Made by a program: the position numbers and the translations under genes
The notes under the pieces: generated by a model
Told to the model about the DNA's origin: nothing
Database searches by the model: none
What the model saw: only the letters and a program-made list of their open reading frames with translations
Source: an uncultured Emergencia sp.
Lineage (GTDB): Bacteria; Bacillota; Clostridia; Peptostreptococcales; Anaerovoracaceae
NCBI GenBank assembly: GCA_937997955.1
Contig: CALLDR010000202.1
Location: 1 to 64,000, forward strand
Reading direction: 5' to 3'
Length of the DNA stretch: 64,000 nt
Shown here: piece after piece, positions 17,156-24,332 of the stretch
How the letters are laid out: every line of letters starts with the position of its first letter
Numbering within the stretch: position 1 is the first letter of the stretch

Positions 17156-18111
17156 GACTGCGACCTCCCATTCACATCTTGATTCTTCGCTTTCTGCGCT
17201 TCCAGCTTTCTAACCCTTCTTTCGTAAGCTCTGTCATATTTCCTAAACGAAGGAAGCTTTCTCTGTCTTGGTTCCAAATACCTATATAATCCATCACTGA
17301 AAATATTGATCGCAACAACCAACAGTATGATACATAGTCCCGGCAGCAGTGCCAGTAAAGGATTCTGCATCAGATAGGATCTTCCTTCATTCAGCATATT
17401 CCCCCAATCAGCTGTAGGCGCCTGCACACCAAAACCTAAAAAGCTCATGCCCGCCAGATCCAATATCGCATAGCCAAGATTCAATGTCAGCTGTACAATC
17501 ACACTCGAGACGCAATTGGGAATGATGTGTACGAACATGATTCGTATATCAGAATAGCACATGGAATGCAGCGCCTCGACATACAGCTTGTTCTTTTCTA
17601 CCATTGTCAGAGAACGGACCAGTCTTGCAATTCCCGGAATATACACGATACCTAACGCGAGGATGGCATTGCTCATATTTCTTCCCAAGCCCGCAACTAA
17701 TACGAAAGCCAATAAGAGCGACGGAAAGGATAGTATAATATCGCAAATTCTCATAAAGAACGCATCCGTCTTTCCTCCATAATATCCACATACAAGGCCT
17801 ACCGGTACGCCTATGACGATGGAAAGAAAAACAATTGCCAATCCTCCAAAGATCGTCGTTCTCCCACCATAAAACAACCTCGTCAGAATATCTCGTCCTA
17901 CGGAATCTGTCCCCGCAACATGTGCGCTCGTCGGTCCGCTCAGCGTAGCGCCCATATCCTGCACGTACGGATCATACGGTGAAATCAGCGGAGCGAATAC
18001 ACTGCAAAAAAGTATGATGCCCAATATGATAAGTGAAACAATAACGGGTATGGTAAATAAAGTACCTGTCTTCCCTTTCGATGAAAGGCTCAGTTCTTTT
18101 TTACGAAACAT
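17140..18111 (-). CDS. dppC: Peptide ABC transporter permease (DppC/OppC type)
   Basis: 323-residue inner-membrane permease with six predicted membrane helices. The N-terminal OppC_N region (IIPVIVSLIILGIILFCSVFAPLISPYDPY) is followed by the GTDSVGRDILTRLFYGGRTT element typical of DppC, and the binding-protein-dependent transport EAA-type loop near residue 180-200. A basic cytoplasmic C-terminus (YERRVRKLEAQKAK) is longer than usual. It lies 13 nt after dppB and overlaps dppD. Confidence 0.92.
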   Translation of the reverse strand: MFRKKELSLSSKGKTGTLFTIPVIVSLIILGIILFCSVFAPLISPYDPYVQDMGATLSGPTSAHVAGTDSVGRDILTRLFYGGRTTIFGGLAIVFLSIVIGVPVGLVCGYYGGKTDAFFMRICDIILSFPSLLLAFVLVAGLGRNMSNAILALGIVYIPGIARLVRSLTMVEKNKLYVEALHSMCYSDIRIMFVHIIPNCVSSVIVQLTLNLGYAILDLAGMSFLGFGVQAPTADWGNMLNEGRSYLMQNPLLALLPGLCIILLVVAINIFSDGLYRYLEPRQRKLPSFRKYDRAYERRVRKLEAQKAKNQDVNGRSQSCQHS

Positions 18112-18124
18112 AATATTTCTCCTT

Positions 18125-19063
18125 CTATTCCAATCTGATTCTTGGATCTAATACTGCGTATAAAACATCCACCAGTAAATTACAGAGCAGGAACACCACT
18201 ACCATCAGCAGTGTTAAACTCTGTATAACCGGATAGTCCGACTTGCTTATACTATCCGCTAATAAGGAGCCTACGCCGTTTAAAGAGAACACCTTTTCTA
18301 CTAAGACAGATCCTCCAAGCATGCCCGCAATCTCCAGGCTTGTCACAGTCAGCACAGGTATTGCTGCGTTTTTCAGAGCGTGTTTATATACAACCTGCCA
18401 CCGCTTCAAACCTTTCGCAGTTACTGTTTCAATGTAATTAGATGTCAGCTGCTCCACCATATTGCTTCGAGTAATCCTCATAATCAGTGCCATCCTGCCA
18501 AAAGCCAGCGACACAGCTGGCAGGATCAGGTATCGTATATTGCTGATCCAGTCGGTTCCTGTTCCAAATGTAGGAAATATCGGAATAACCATCGTAAATA
18601 ACAGCATCAACAAAATACCGGTAAAGAACGACGGCGACGAAACAAGCACCAATGAAGTAACCGTTAACGTCTGATCCACCATGCTGTTCATCTTAGAGGC
18701 GCTCAGCACCCCTAACGGTATGCCGATGAATATCATCAGTATTGAGCTCATCAATACTAACTCGACAGTTATAGAAATTCTCGTACCCAGCAGTGATGCA
18801 ACGGATTCTCTGAATTGATAGCTTTTCCCAAAATCGCCGTGGAACATCCCGCTGATCCAGGTCACATATTGTTCCGGCAAAGACTTGTCCAGATTATATT
18901 CCACCCTAAGAGCCGCTATCGTGTCTTCACTCATCGCTTTTCCCTTTGTGATAGATGCAATCGGATCTAACGGCGTGATCCGGACTACTAAAAAGATCAG
19001 GATCGATACGATAAACACCGTAATAATCAGCTGCAGAATACGTTTAGAAATATATTTTGCCAT
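18125..19063 (-). CDS. dppB: Peptide ABC transporter permease (DppB/OppB type)
   Basis: 312-residue permease with six membrane helices. It starts with the family's N-terminal helix (ILQLIITVFIVSILIFLVVRITP) and has the ETVTAKGLKRWQVVYKHALKNA loop that contacts the ATPase (EAA-type), then GGSVLVEKVFSLNGVGSLL, a DppB/OppB hallmark. It pairs with the DppC-type permease. It lies 27 nt after the D-aminopeptidase gene, consistent with one transcript. Confidence 0.92.
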   Translation of the reverse strand: MAKYISKRILQLIITVFIVSILIFLVVRITPLDPIASITKGKAMSEDTIAALRVEYNLDKSLPEQYVTWISGMFHGDFGKSYQFRESVASLLGTRISITVELVLMSSILMIFIGIPLGVLSASKMNSMVDQTLTVTSLVLVSSPSFFTGILLMLLFTMVIPIFPTFGTGTDWISNIRYLILPAVSLAFGRMALIMRITRSNMVEQLTSNYIETVTAKGLKRWQVVYKHALKNAAIPVLTVTSLEIAGMLGGSVLVEKVFSLNGVGSLLADSISKSDYPVIQSLTLLMVVVFLLCNLLVDVLYAVLDPRIRLE

Positions 19064-19090
19064 TTTGCGCCTCCCATCGCTCCTCGTTTC

Positions 19091-19939
19091 TCACAAATAA
19101 AGATCTGCATCGTCGCGGAAGATGCCCGCCAAAGTGGTCCCGTTCAAGAATGCCCGATACACTGTCAAATAGTCCGTTCCACTGTATCTGACCGTATTCT
19201 CATCCAGGCGAATCGTTCCCGCGATACCCATAGCCATCGCAGCCTGCGCCTCTGCCGTATAGCGAACATCTAACTCAATCTGTCCATCAATTTTCATAGG
19301 TTTGATGCCATCATCTTTATAACTTCTCAACGCTTTTTCAACTGTATTTGTTATATTCTCTGCGTTCCTCTTCGGGTGATGACAGAGCGCAGCATTATTG
19401 CTGATAGCAATCTTTGTTTCCACCGTGTAAATACCGGGAATACTCTTTTTTGCATCCTCAATGACTTGATCATCGCCAGATAAGAATACTACCGGCACGT
19501 CATATGCGCCTATGCATAACCCCACTAAATCGTGTTCTGAAATCAGGGTTCCATTTAATCTCATTTCGACCATAGTTCCATACGCATAGCTATGACTCGC
19601 GACCCCTTTTCCCCCTTTTCTCTTGTGATATCCAATAAACAGCGCAGCATCACAGCCCAGATCACAGCCTTCAGCCATACCCAATGGGCGAATTCCACCA
19701 GAAATCAAATCGACTCGTTCATCCAACTGGTCAATCAACAGATTATTTCCTGCATTGTGCGCATCATTTACGATAACCTGCGTTGCGCCTGCCCGATATG
19801 CACCCTCCACAGCGGCATTCACATCATTAGCCATCATCCTCTGCGCCCAAGGATACAAAGTCTGATGGCTGGGCATCACTTGTCCTAATTTATAAATACC
19901 TGAGATTCCCTCAGCATCCATTGAAATATATATTCTCAT
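19091..19939 (-). CDS. dppA: M55 family D-aminopeptidase
   Basis: 282-residue zinc aminopeptidase of the DppA family, which removes N-terminal D-amino acids from peptides such as D-Ala-D-Ala. The start MRIYISMDAEGISGI contains the metal-binding Asp 8 and Glu 10; further family segments are VNDAHNAGNNLL and ALFIGYHKR. ATG 19939 is chosen over an upstream frame start because AGGAGG precedes it. Its place before dppBCD mirrors the Bacillus dpp operon, where DppA lets cells use D-peptides as an adaptive nutrient. A cytoplasmic location fits the lack of a signal peptide. Confidence 0.92.
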   Translation of the reverse strand: MRIYISMDAEGISGIYKLGQVMPSHQTLYPWAQRMMANDVNAAVEGAYRAGATQVIVNDAHNAGNNLLIDQLDERVDLISGGIRPLGMAEGCDLGCDAALFIGYHKRKGGKGVASHSYAYGTMVEMRLNGTLISEHDLVGLCIGAYDVPVVFLSGDDQVIEDAKKSIPGIYTVETKIAISNNAALCHHPKRNAENITNTVEKALRSYKDDGIKPMKIDGQIELDVRYTAEAQAAMAMGIAGTIRLDENTVRYSGTDYLTVYRAFLNGTTLAGIFRDDADLYL

Positions 19940-19998
19940 GTTTCCTCCTATTTCATCATTTACAAAAAAGTTCTTATCAGTCAATTGATCCTTTAGCA

Positions 19999-21465
19999 TT
20001 AATTCCGTTTTCGAAAAAGAATCGGGGCAACCATCGGTTCATACCGGATGCTTACGCCGTCGATATTTCCATCCTTATCATCCTGCCCATTTACGGGAAC
20101 CTTCATGGTTAAAATATCTTCTTTGACACCATCCAGCCAAAATGAGGATCTGCCCCAATGATGCAGTGGAAGCGTCTGATCCCGATATTGAAGATAGAGC
20201 TGACCGTTTCTCATTTCTATCGTTACAGTTCCATATCCCGGTTCAAAATACTCTCCAACATAGTCGCCAAACGGATGCTCCGACAGCTCCCCTTTGGCGT
20301 CATTGCTCAAGTAGCCGGTTGTCAAATCCTCTTCACAATCGTCGTATCTCTCTATCGGCGCTTCTTCCTGCTGATCCCGAAACCGCTTTTCCCAATGCGC
20401 ATCTGGATATCCTAAAGCCCTGTCGAGAATTCTGTACAGCATAGTATAAAATACGGGGGTCGACGGCGAATGCAGATTCATCAAAATAGCGACGCCAATC
20501 TGATCATCCGGCAAATATACCTGCAAAGTGCTGTACCCTTCTATTTTTCCAGAATGCTTCTGAAATCTATGGCCACGATAATCACCGCATTGCCAGCCCA
20601 TGCAATAGCCTTTGCCTGGATAGCAGTCTTCGGCCAGACCTGCGCTGTCTACATAATCCATCTGTTTTTCATGCATCTGCCGAAAGTTTTTTTCCGAAAT
20701 AAGCACCTCGCCGGACGGTCCTTTTCCACCGTCAATATGGAAATGAAGCCATTTAGCCATATCCTTCGGCGTGCTGTTTACTGACGCTGCCGGCCCGGCT
20801 AAATCTACGTTCCAAAATGGAAGTCTGGTCAACGTACTGCCGACAAATTTATAAGGCACAGCATGATTATCATCTGACAAAATTTCCTGTGCCGTGCAGG
20901 TTGTTCTCTCCATCTTTAAAGGAGCGAGAAGATAATTGCGAAGCAAAACATCCCAAGACTCACCCGAAACGGCTTCTGTCACATATCCTGCAAGCGCGTA
21001 AATCAGATTGCTGTACTGAGCCTTCTGACGAAACGGCAGATTTGGTTCAAGATAACGCAGCCTCTGTGCAAGTTCTTTCCTTGTAATTGAGCCAGGCCAC
21101 AATGCATCGTGCCCCCCGAGACCCGTCCTGTGGCATAACATATCACGAATCGTCATTTCATCATTCGCAGTTTTATCCTTCATCATCAAATCAGGAACCA
21201 TATCTTTTATCGGCTTGTCAAAACTGAGTTGATCCAGGTCAACTAGTTTGGCAACCAAAGCAGCTGTCATGGACTTTGAGCAAGACGCAATGCAGAATTG
21301 GGTATCCTCATCTACCGGTAATTTGTTTTCCACATCTCTATAGCCCAGGCATAATATCTGATCTTCCTGTCCCGGTTGGATTAACACAACTGCTAATCCT
21401 GGTATCCGCCAATAATTCTTTTCTCTTTGAATATAATCTTTATCTAATTGAATTGATCGTACCAA
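19999..21465 (-). CDS. Beta-lactamase-fold serine hydrolase (class C / D-peptidase type)
   Basis: 488-residue serine hydrolase of the penicillin-binding-protein/beta-lactamase superfamily. It has SxxK (SCSK, nucleophile near residue 61), YSN (YxN) and HSG (the KTG-equivalent), all in order. A beta-rich C-terminal domain (EYFEPGYGTVTIEMRNGQLYLQY) resembles the lipocalin-like domain of related D-aminopeptidases and esterases. No signal peptide is seen, so it is probably cytoplasmic. The likely start is TTG 21465, preceded by GAGAGGAG; the frame stays open to 21561, but that extension crosses the sigma-54 promoter. First gene of the operon. D-stereospecific peptidase is the best guess from its neighbours; esterase is possible. 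Confidence 0.85.
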   Translation of the reverse strand: MVRSIQLDKDYIQREKNYWRIPGLAVVLIQPGQEDQILCLGYRDVENKLPVDEDTQFCIASCSKSMTAALVAKLVDLDQLSFDKPIKDMVPDLMMKDKTANDEMTIRDMLCHRTGLGGHDALWPGSITRKELAQRLRYLEPNLPFRQKAQYSNLIYALAGYVTEAVSGESWDVLLRNYLLAPLKMERTTCTAQEILSDDNHAVPYKFVGSTLTRLPFWNVDLAGPAASVNSTPKDMAKWLHFHIDGGKGPSGEVLISEKNFRQMHEKQMDYVDSAGLAEDCYPGKGYCMGWQCGDYRGHRFQKHSGKIEGYSTLQVYLPDDQIGVAILMNLHSPSTPVFYTMLYRILDRALGYPDAHWEKRFRDQQEEAPIERYDDCEEDLTTGYLSNDAKGELSEHPFGDYVGEYFEPGYGTVTIEMRNGQLYLQYRDQTLPLHHWGRSSFWLDGVKEDILTMKVPVNGQDDKDGNIDGVSIRYEPMVAPILFRKRN

Positions 21466-21527
21466 TTTATGCTCCTCTCTTTGAACCTTCACATAAAACA
21501 TTTTCCGAAACTTAATATATTTAATAC

Positions 21528-21542
21528 GCAAATTCCATGCCA
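21528..21542 (-). promoter_or_regulatory. Sigma-54 promoter of the dpp-like operon
   Basis: On the minus strand the sequence reads TGGCATGGAATTTGC, matching the -24/-12 consensus TGGCAYR-N4-TTGC with exact spacing between GG and GC. Transcription would start near 21517, about 50 nt before the TTG start at 21465. The divergent gene encodes a sigma-54 activator, which makes the call strong. Confidence 0.88.
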
Positions 21543-21603
21543 TCGTTTCGGCATTTTTCATATTTTTTCGTCATATCTGTATTCTTGAAAAATTGGCACT
21601 TTT

Positions 21604-21689
21604 GGCGTCAGAATTTTTCCTCAAGCCTATTCATTTCAGACATAGGCGTCCATCAAAAGCCATTAAAAACCATTTAAAACCATTTATCT
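21604..21689. promoter_or_regulatory. Candidate activator-binding repeats between dpp and its regulator
   Basis: GGCGTC occurs at 21604-21609 and 21645-21650, 41 bp apart (about four helical turns), 60-110 bp upstream of the -24 box. Three 10-bp units (CCATTAAAAA, CCATTTAAAA, CCATTTATCT) follow from 21660 to 21689 in helical phase. Either could be upstream activating sites for the divergent activator. This is position-based inference only. Confidence 0.35.
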
Positions 21690-21717
21690 TGATTTTTCTT
21701 TGACCTTCATCTATAAT
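21689..21717 (+). promoter_or_regulatory. Sigma-70-type promoter of the sigma-54 activator gene
   Basis: TTGATT (21689-21694) and TATAAT (21712-21717) are 17 bp apart, giving a start near 21724, 28 nt before the ATG. It overlaps the last of the 10-bp repeats, so the activator could autoregulate. Confidence 0.65.
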
Positions 21718-21751
21718 AAAATATATTTACGTAGAAAAGGCGGACACGAAA

Positions 21752-23788
21752 ATGGAAACAAAAACAATAGCCATCATATATGACAGCTGTACAAACCTTC
21801 CCGCAATTAAGCATAATCAGCACACTTTGGAAGAACTCTTTGAGGGATATGTGCGCACGATCAACTACTATTTTGACGAATTAACTGATAATACGATTAT
21901 CGAAGGCGACGCCTTTTTGCTTTCTAACGAAACGCTGCTCGCCCCATTACGTCCTTATATTTCGGATTTTAAAAAAATCATTTTGATGAAGAGAAGTATT
22001 CAGAAAGCGGCCATGTCCTCAATCATGGACATTCCCGATGGATCGGACGTTTTAATGGTGAACGACTCCTTTGATTCCTCTGTTCATACTGCGCACGCCT
22101 TGTATGAGCTGGGAATCAGTCATTTGAACTTAATTCCTTATAATCCCGCATTGGAAGACCAAGGCATCTACCGACACCTTCAATATGCCCTGACACCAGG
22201 AGAAGGTCACCTTGTTCCTCCGTACATTTCCCATGTCATCGATTTTCTTTACCGCGTTATCAGCTTCGATACACTGCTTCAGCTATCAGAAACACTGCAT
22301 CTTACCAACGATATAATTTCCAGAAATCTGATCCGACACTTAAATTCTATCGCAGAACGGGGCAGTAACTCGCCGGCCAGCTTTTTAAGCAGCCATTTAA
22401 AAACACAGATCATCAATCTTGTCGTCAGAGATCTTTCCTCTGCTATTTTCGTTGTAAATACGGAATTCCAACCAATCTATAGTAACGAACAGGCAGATCG
22501 CCTGCTTCAGTCAAAAGACCCAGCGCGAACATCCGGCGCAAAACTGCAAGCCGAAATAGCGGAATTTTTAAAGAGTATAAAAACCGACACCATCATTGAA
22601 TTAAATGAAAGCCGTTATATGGTCGAGAAGGTCCCCCTCATGTTTATGGACCAATTAATGGGCCATTGCTTTACGTTCCACAGTGAAAACAGCATCCGCG
22701 AAATGGAATTGAATCTAAGTAAGCAATTACGTCAGAACGGTCTTTTCGCAAGATATCACTTTCAAGATATTTTGCACGTGTCGCCTGTCATGGATGAAGC
22801 CATCATAATTGCAAAACACGCTGCCGACACAGACCATACCGTGCTGCTGCACGGCGAAAGCGGCACCGGTAAAGAACTGCTCGCCCAATCAATTCACAAT
22901 TATTCCCGCAGAAAAAACTATCCTTTCGTCGCAATCAACTGCAGTACCTTACCAGAATCATTGCTGGAAAGCCAATTATTTGGCTATGAAGGCGGCTCCT
23001 TTACGGGTGCTCAAAAAAACGGAAGACCGGGTCTTTTCGAACAGGCCAATCACGGAACCATCTTTCTGGACGAAATTGGGGATATTTCCCCAAATTTGCA
23101 GGCCCAGTTATTACGAGTGCTGCAAGAGCGGCAGGTTATGCGTATAGGAAGCGGCAAGATCATAGATCTTGATGTGCGCATTATTGCCGCCAGCAATCAA
23201 AATCTCGAAGAGCTTATCCGCCGCGGAGAATTTCGCAGCGATCTGTTTTACCGTCTCAGCGTTATCCCTATCGAGATCCCGCCTCTCCGAGAACGCAAAG
23301 AGGATATTCTCCCCATTATATCTGTTTTCCTGGGCGATCTGTACGCAGAGATCTCTGATGAGCAAAAGAGAATCCTCTGCGCTTACAATTGGCCAGGCAA
23401 CATCCGCCAATTAGAGAATGCCGCAAAGTACTACGAGACACTGCATACCTTCCCAAGCTATCTGCATACTTCTGAATTCGTCCAAGTTCACTCCCGGCCA
23501 GAAGTCTTTTCACAAAGAATACAGAAGAACGAGAATTATGATGCAGCGCATAAGCTTAATACATTGATTCTGGCATTGATTTCCGCCTCGACTGAACCCT
23601 TTCATGGAATCGGCCGCGGAGTCATCTTAACCAAACTCAAAGAACAAAACATCCACATCAGCGACGGAAAACTTCGTCAGCTGCTGACACAATTCGAGGC
23701 AGATGGCCTGGTTACCATCGCAAAAGGACGCGGTGGCTGCAGAATCACGCAGAAAGGAAAGCAATACTTAAAAGAGCAAAGCCTTTAG
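21752..23788 (+). CDS. Sigma-54-dependent activator with PAS domain and C-terminal winged helix
   Basis: 678-residue enhancer-binding protein. Residues 1-215 are an N-terminal sensory region I cannot assign. Residues about 222-320 look like a PAS domain (SSAIFVVNTEFQPIYSNEQADRLL). The AAA+ domain follows: Walker A GESGTGKE at 368-375, the sigma-54 contact loop GSFTGA at 415-420 (usual GAFTGA, A to S) and Walker B IFLDEIGD. Instead of the usual Fis-type helix-turn-helix, the C-terminus (about 600-678) looks like a winged helix (KLKEQNIHISDGKLRQLL, then ADGLVTIAKGRGG). It is divergent from the dpp-like operon, whose promoter is sigma-54 type, so it very probably activates that operon, perhaps in response to a D-amino acid or peptide. 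Confidence 0.9.
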   Translation: METKTIAIIYDSCTNLPAIKHNQHTLEELFEGYVRTINYYFDELTDNTIIEGDAFLLSNETLLAPLRPYISDFKKIILMKRSIQKAAMSSIMDIPDGSDVLMVNDSFDSSVHTAHALYELGISHLNLIPYNPALEDQGIYRHLQYALTPGEGHLVPPYISHVIDFLYRVISFDTLLQLSETLHLTNDIISRNLIRHLNSIAERGSNSPASFLSSHLKTQIINLVVRDLSSAIFVVNTEFQPIYSNEQADRLLQSKDPARTSGAKLQAEIAEFLKSIKTDTIIELNESRYMVEKVPLMFMDQLMGHCFTFHSENSIREMELNLSKQLRQNGLFARYHFQDILHVSPVMDEAIIIAKHAADTDHTVLLHGESGTGKELLAQSIHNYSRRKNYPFVAINCSTLPESLLESQLFGYEGGSFTGAQKNGRPGLFEQANHGTIFLDEIGDISPNLQAQLLRVLQERQVMRIGSGKIIDLDVRIIAASNQNLEELIRRGEFRSDLFYRLSVIPIEIPPLRERKEDILPIISVFLGDLYAEISDEQKRILCAYNWPGNIRQLENAAKYYETLHTFPSYLHTSEFVQVHSRPEVFSQRIQKNENYDAAHKLNTLILALISASTEPFHGIGRGVILTKLKEQNIHISDGKLRQLLTQFEADGLVTIAKGRGGCRITQKGKQYLKEQSL

Positions 23789-23826
23789 CCGGCAGCAAAC
23801 GCATTGCATTTTTAAAATAATAAAAA

Positions 23827-23875
23827 CAACAGGACAAGCCCCATTTTGAGACTTGTCCTGTTGCTTTATTTTTCC
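23827..23875. terminator. Bidirectional rho-independent terminator
   Basis: A perfect 12-bp stem, CAACAGGACAAG (23827-23838) with CTTGTCCTGTTG (23852-23863). TTTATTTTT follows on the plus strand, and A-rich sequence on the left gives T's on the minus strand. It ends the activator transcript and can also stop the converging minus-strand remnant. Confidence 0.9.
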
Positions 23876-23876
23876 T

Positions 23877-24209
23877 CTACAATTCTTCCATCTCCTCGAC
23901 ATCCAGCCCTGTCGCCTTTGCTATCTCGGCAAGAGTCATACCAGACGCCTTCAGATTTGCGGCAACCTCTCTTTTGCCTTCGTCGCGGCCAGCCCGCAGG
24001 CCGTCTTCCCTCGCCACATATTTTTCATGCCTGATGTGTTCTTCTAACGTCATCTGCATCCGCCTCCGCTCCGAACCATTGTACTTGTCCACCATATCAT
24101 CGATTTTCTCTATCAACGCATCGCCCATCTTATTCTTCGGGTCGTTGATGTAAGCGTACAAGGCTTTCAAATTCTCCGGAACCCTTGCCGCATCGCAGCT
24201 GGTGTTCAA
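23877..24209 (-). pseudogene. C-terminal remnant of an Rpn/PD-(D/E)XK nuclease transposase-like gene
   Basis: 110 codons matching the C-terminal part of Rpn-family (recombination-promoting nuclease, formerly PDDEXK transposase) proteins: ENLKALYAYINDPKN, the HIRHEKYVAREDGLRAGRDEGKRE coiled segment, and the C-terminal helix-turn-helix-like MTLAEIAKATGLDVEEMEEL. Full members are about 280-330 residues and carry the nuclease core upstream. Here the frame begins with no such core, and the 120 bp upstream hold none, so the gene is truncated. It sits at the right edge of the lower-GC dpp block, which hints at past rearrangement. Confidence 0.75.
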
Positions 24210-24332
24210 GATTATTATATTTTATTAGCCACTACTGTTACAACTTTGTTATAGCGCTTCAACTGGACGGGTTTCGTATTCAGCAGAAATCTGCACAGAA
24301 AATGGTCTTAAAATCCATGAGGCGCCCTGACC

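Noticed and set aside
21590..21606. A plus-strand TTGGCACTTTTGGCGTC resembling a sigma-54 promoter for the activator gene
   Set aside because: The GG-to-GC spacing is two bases short of the required distance, and a good sigma-70 promoter exists nearer the gene.
23877..24209. An intact small gene of unknown function
   Set aside because: It matches only the C-terminal part of Rpn-type proteins, and the nuclease core is missing upstream.
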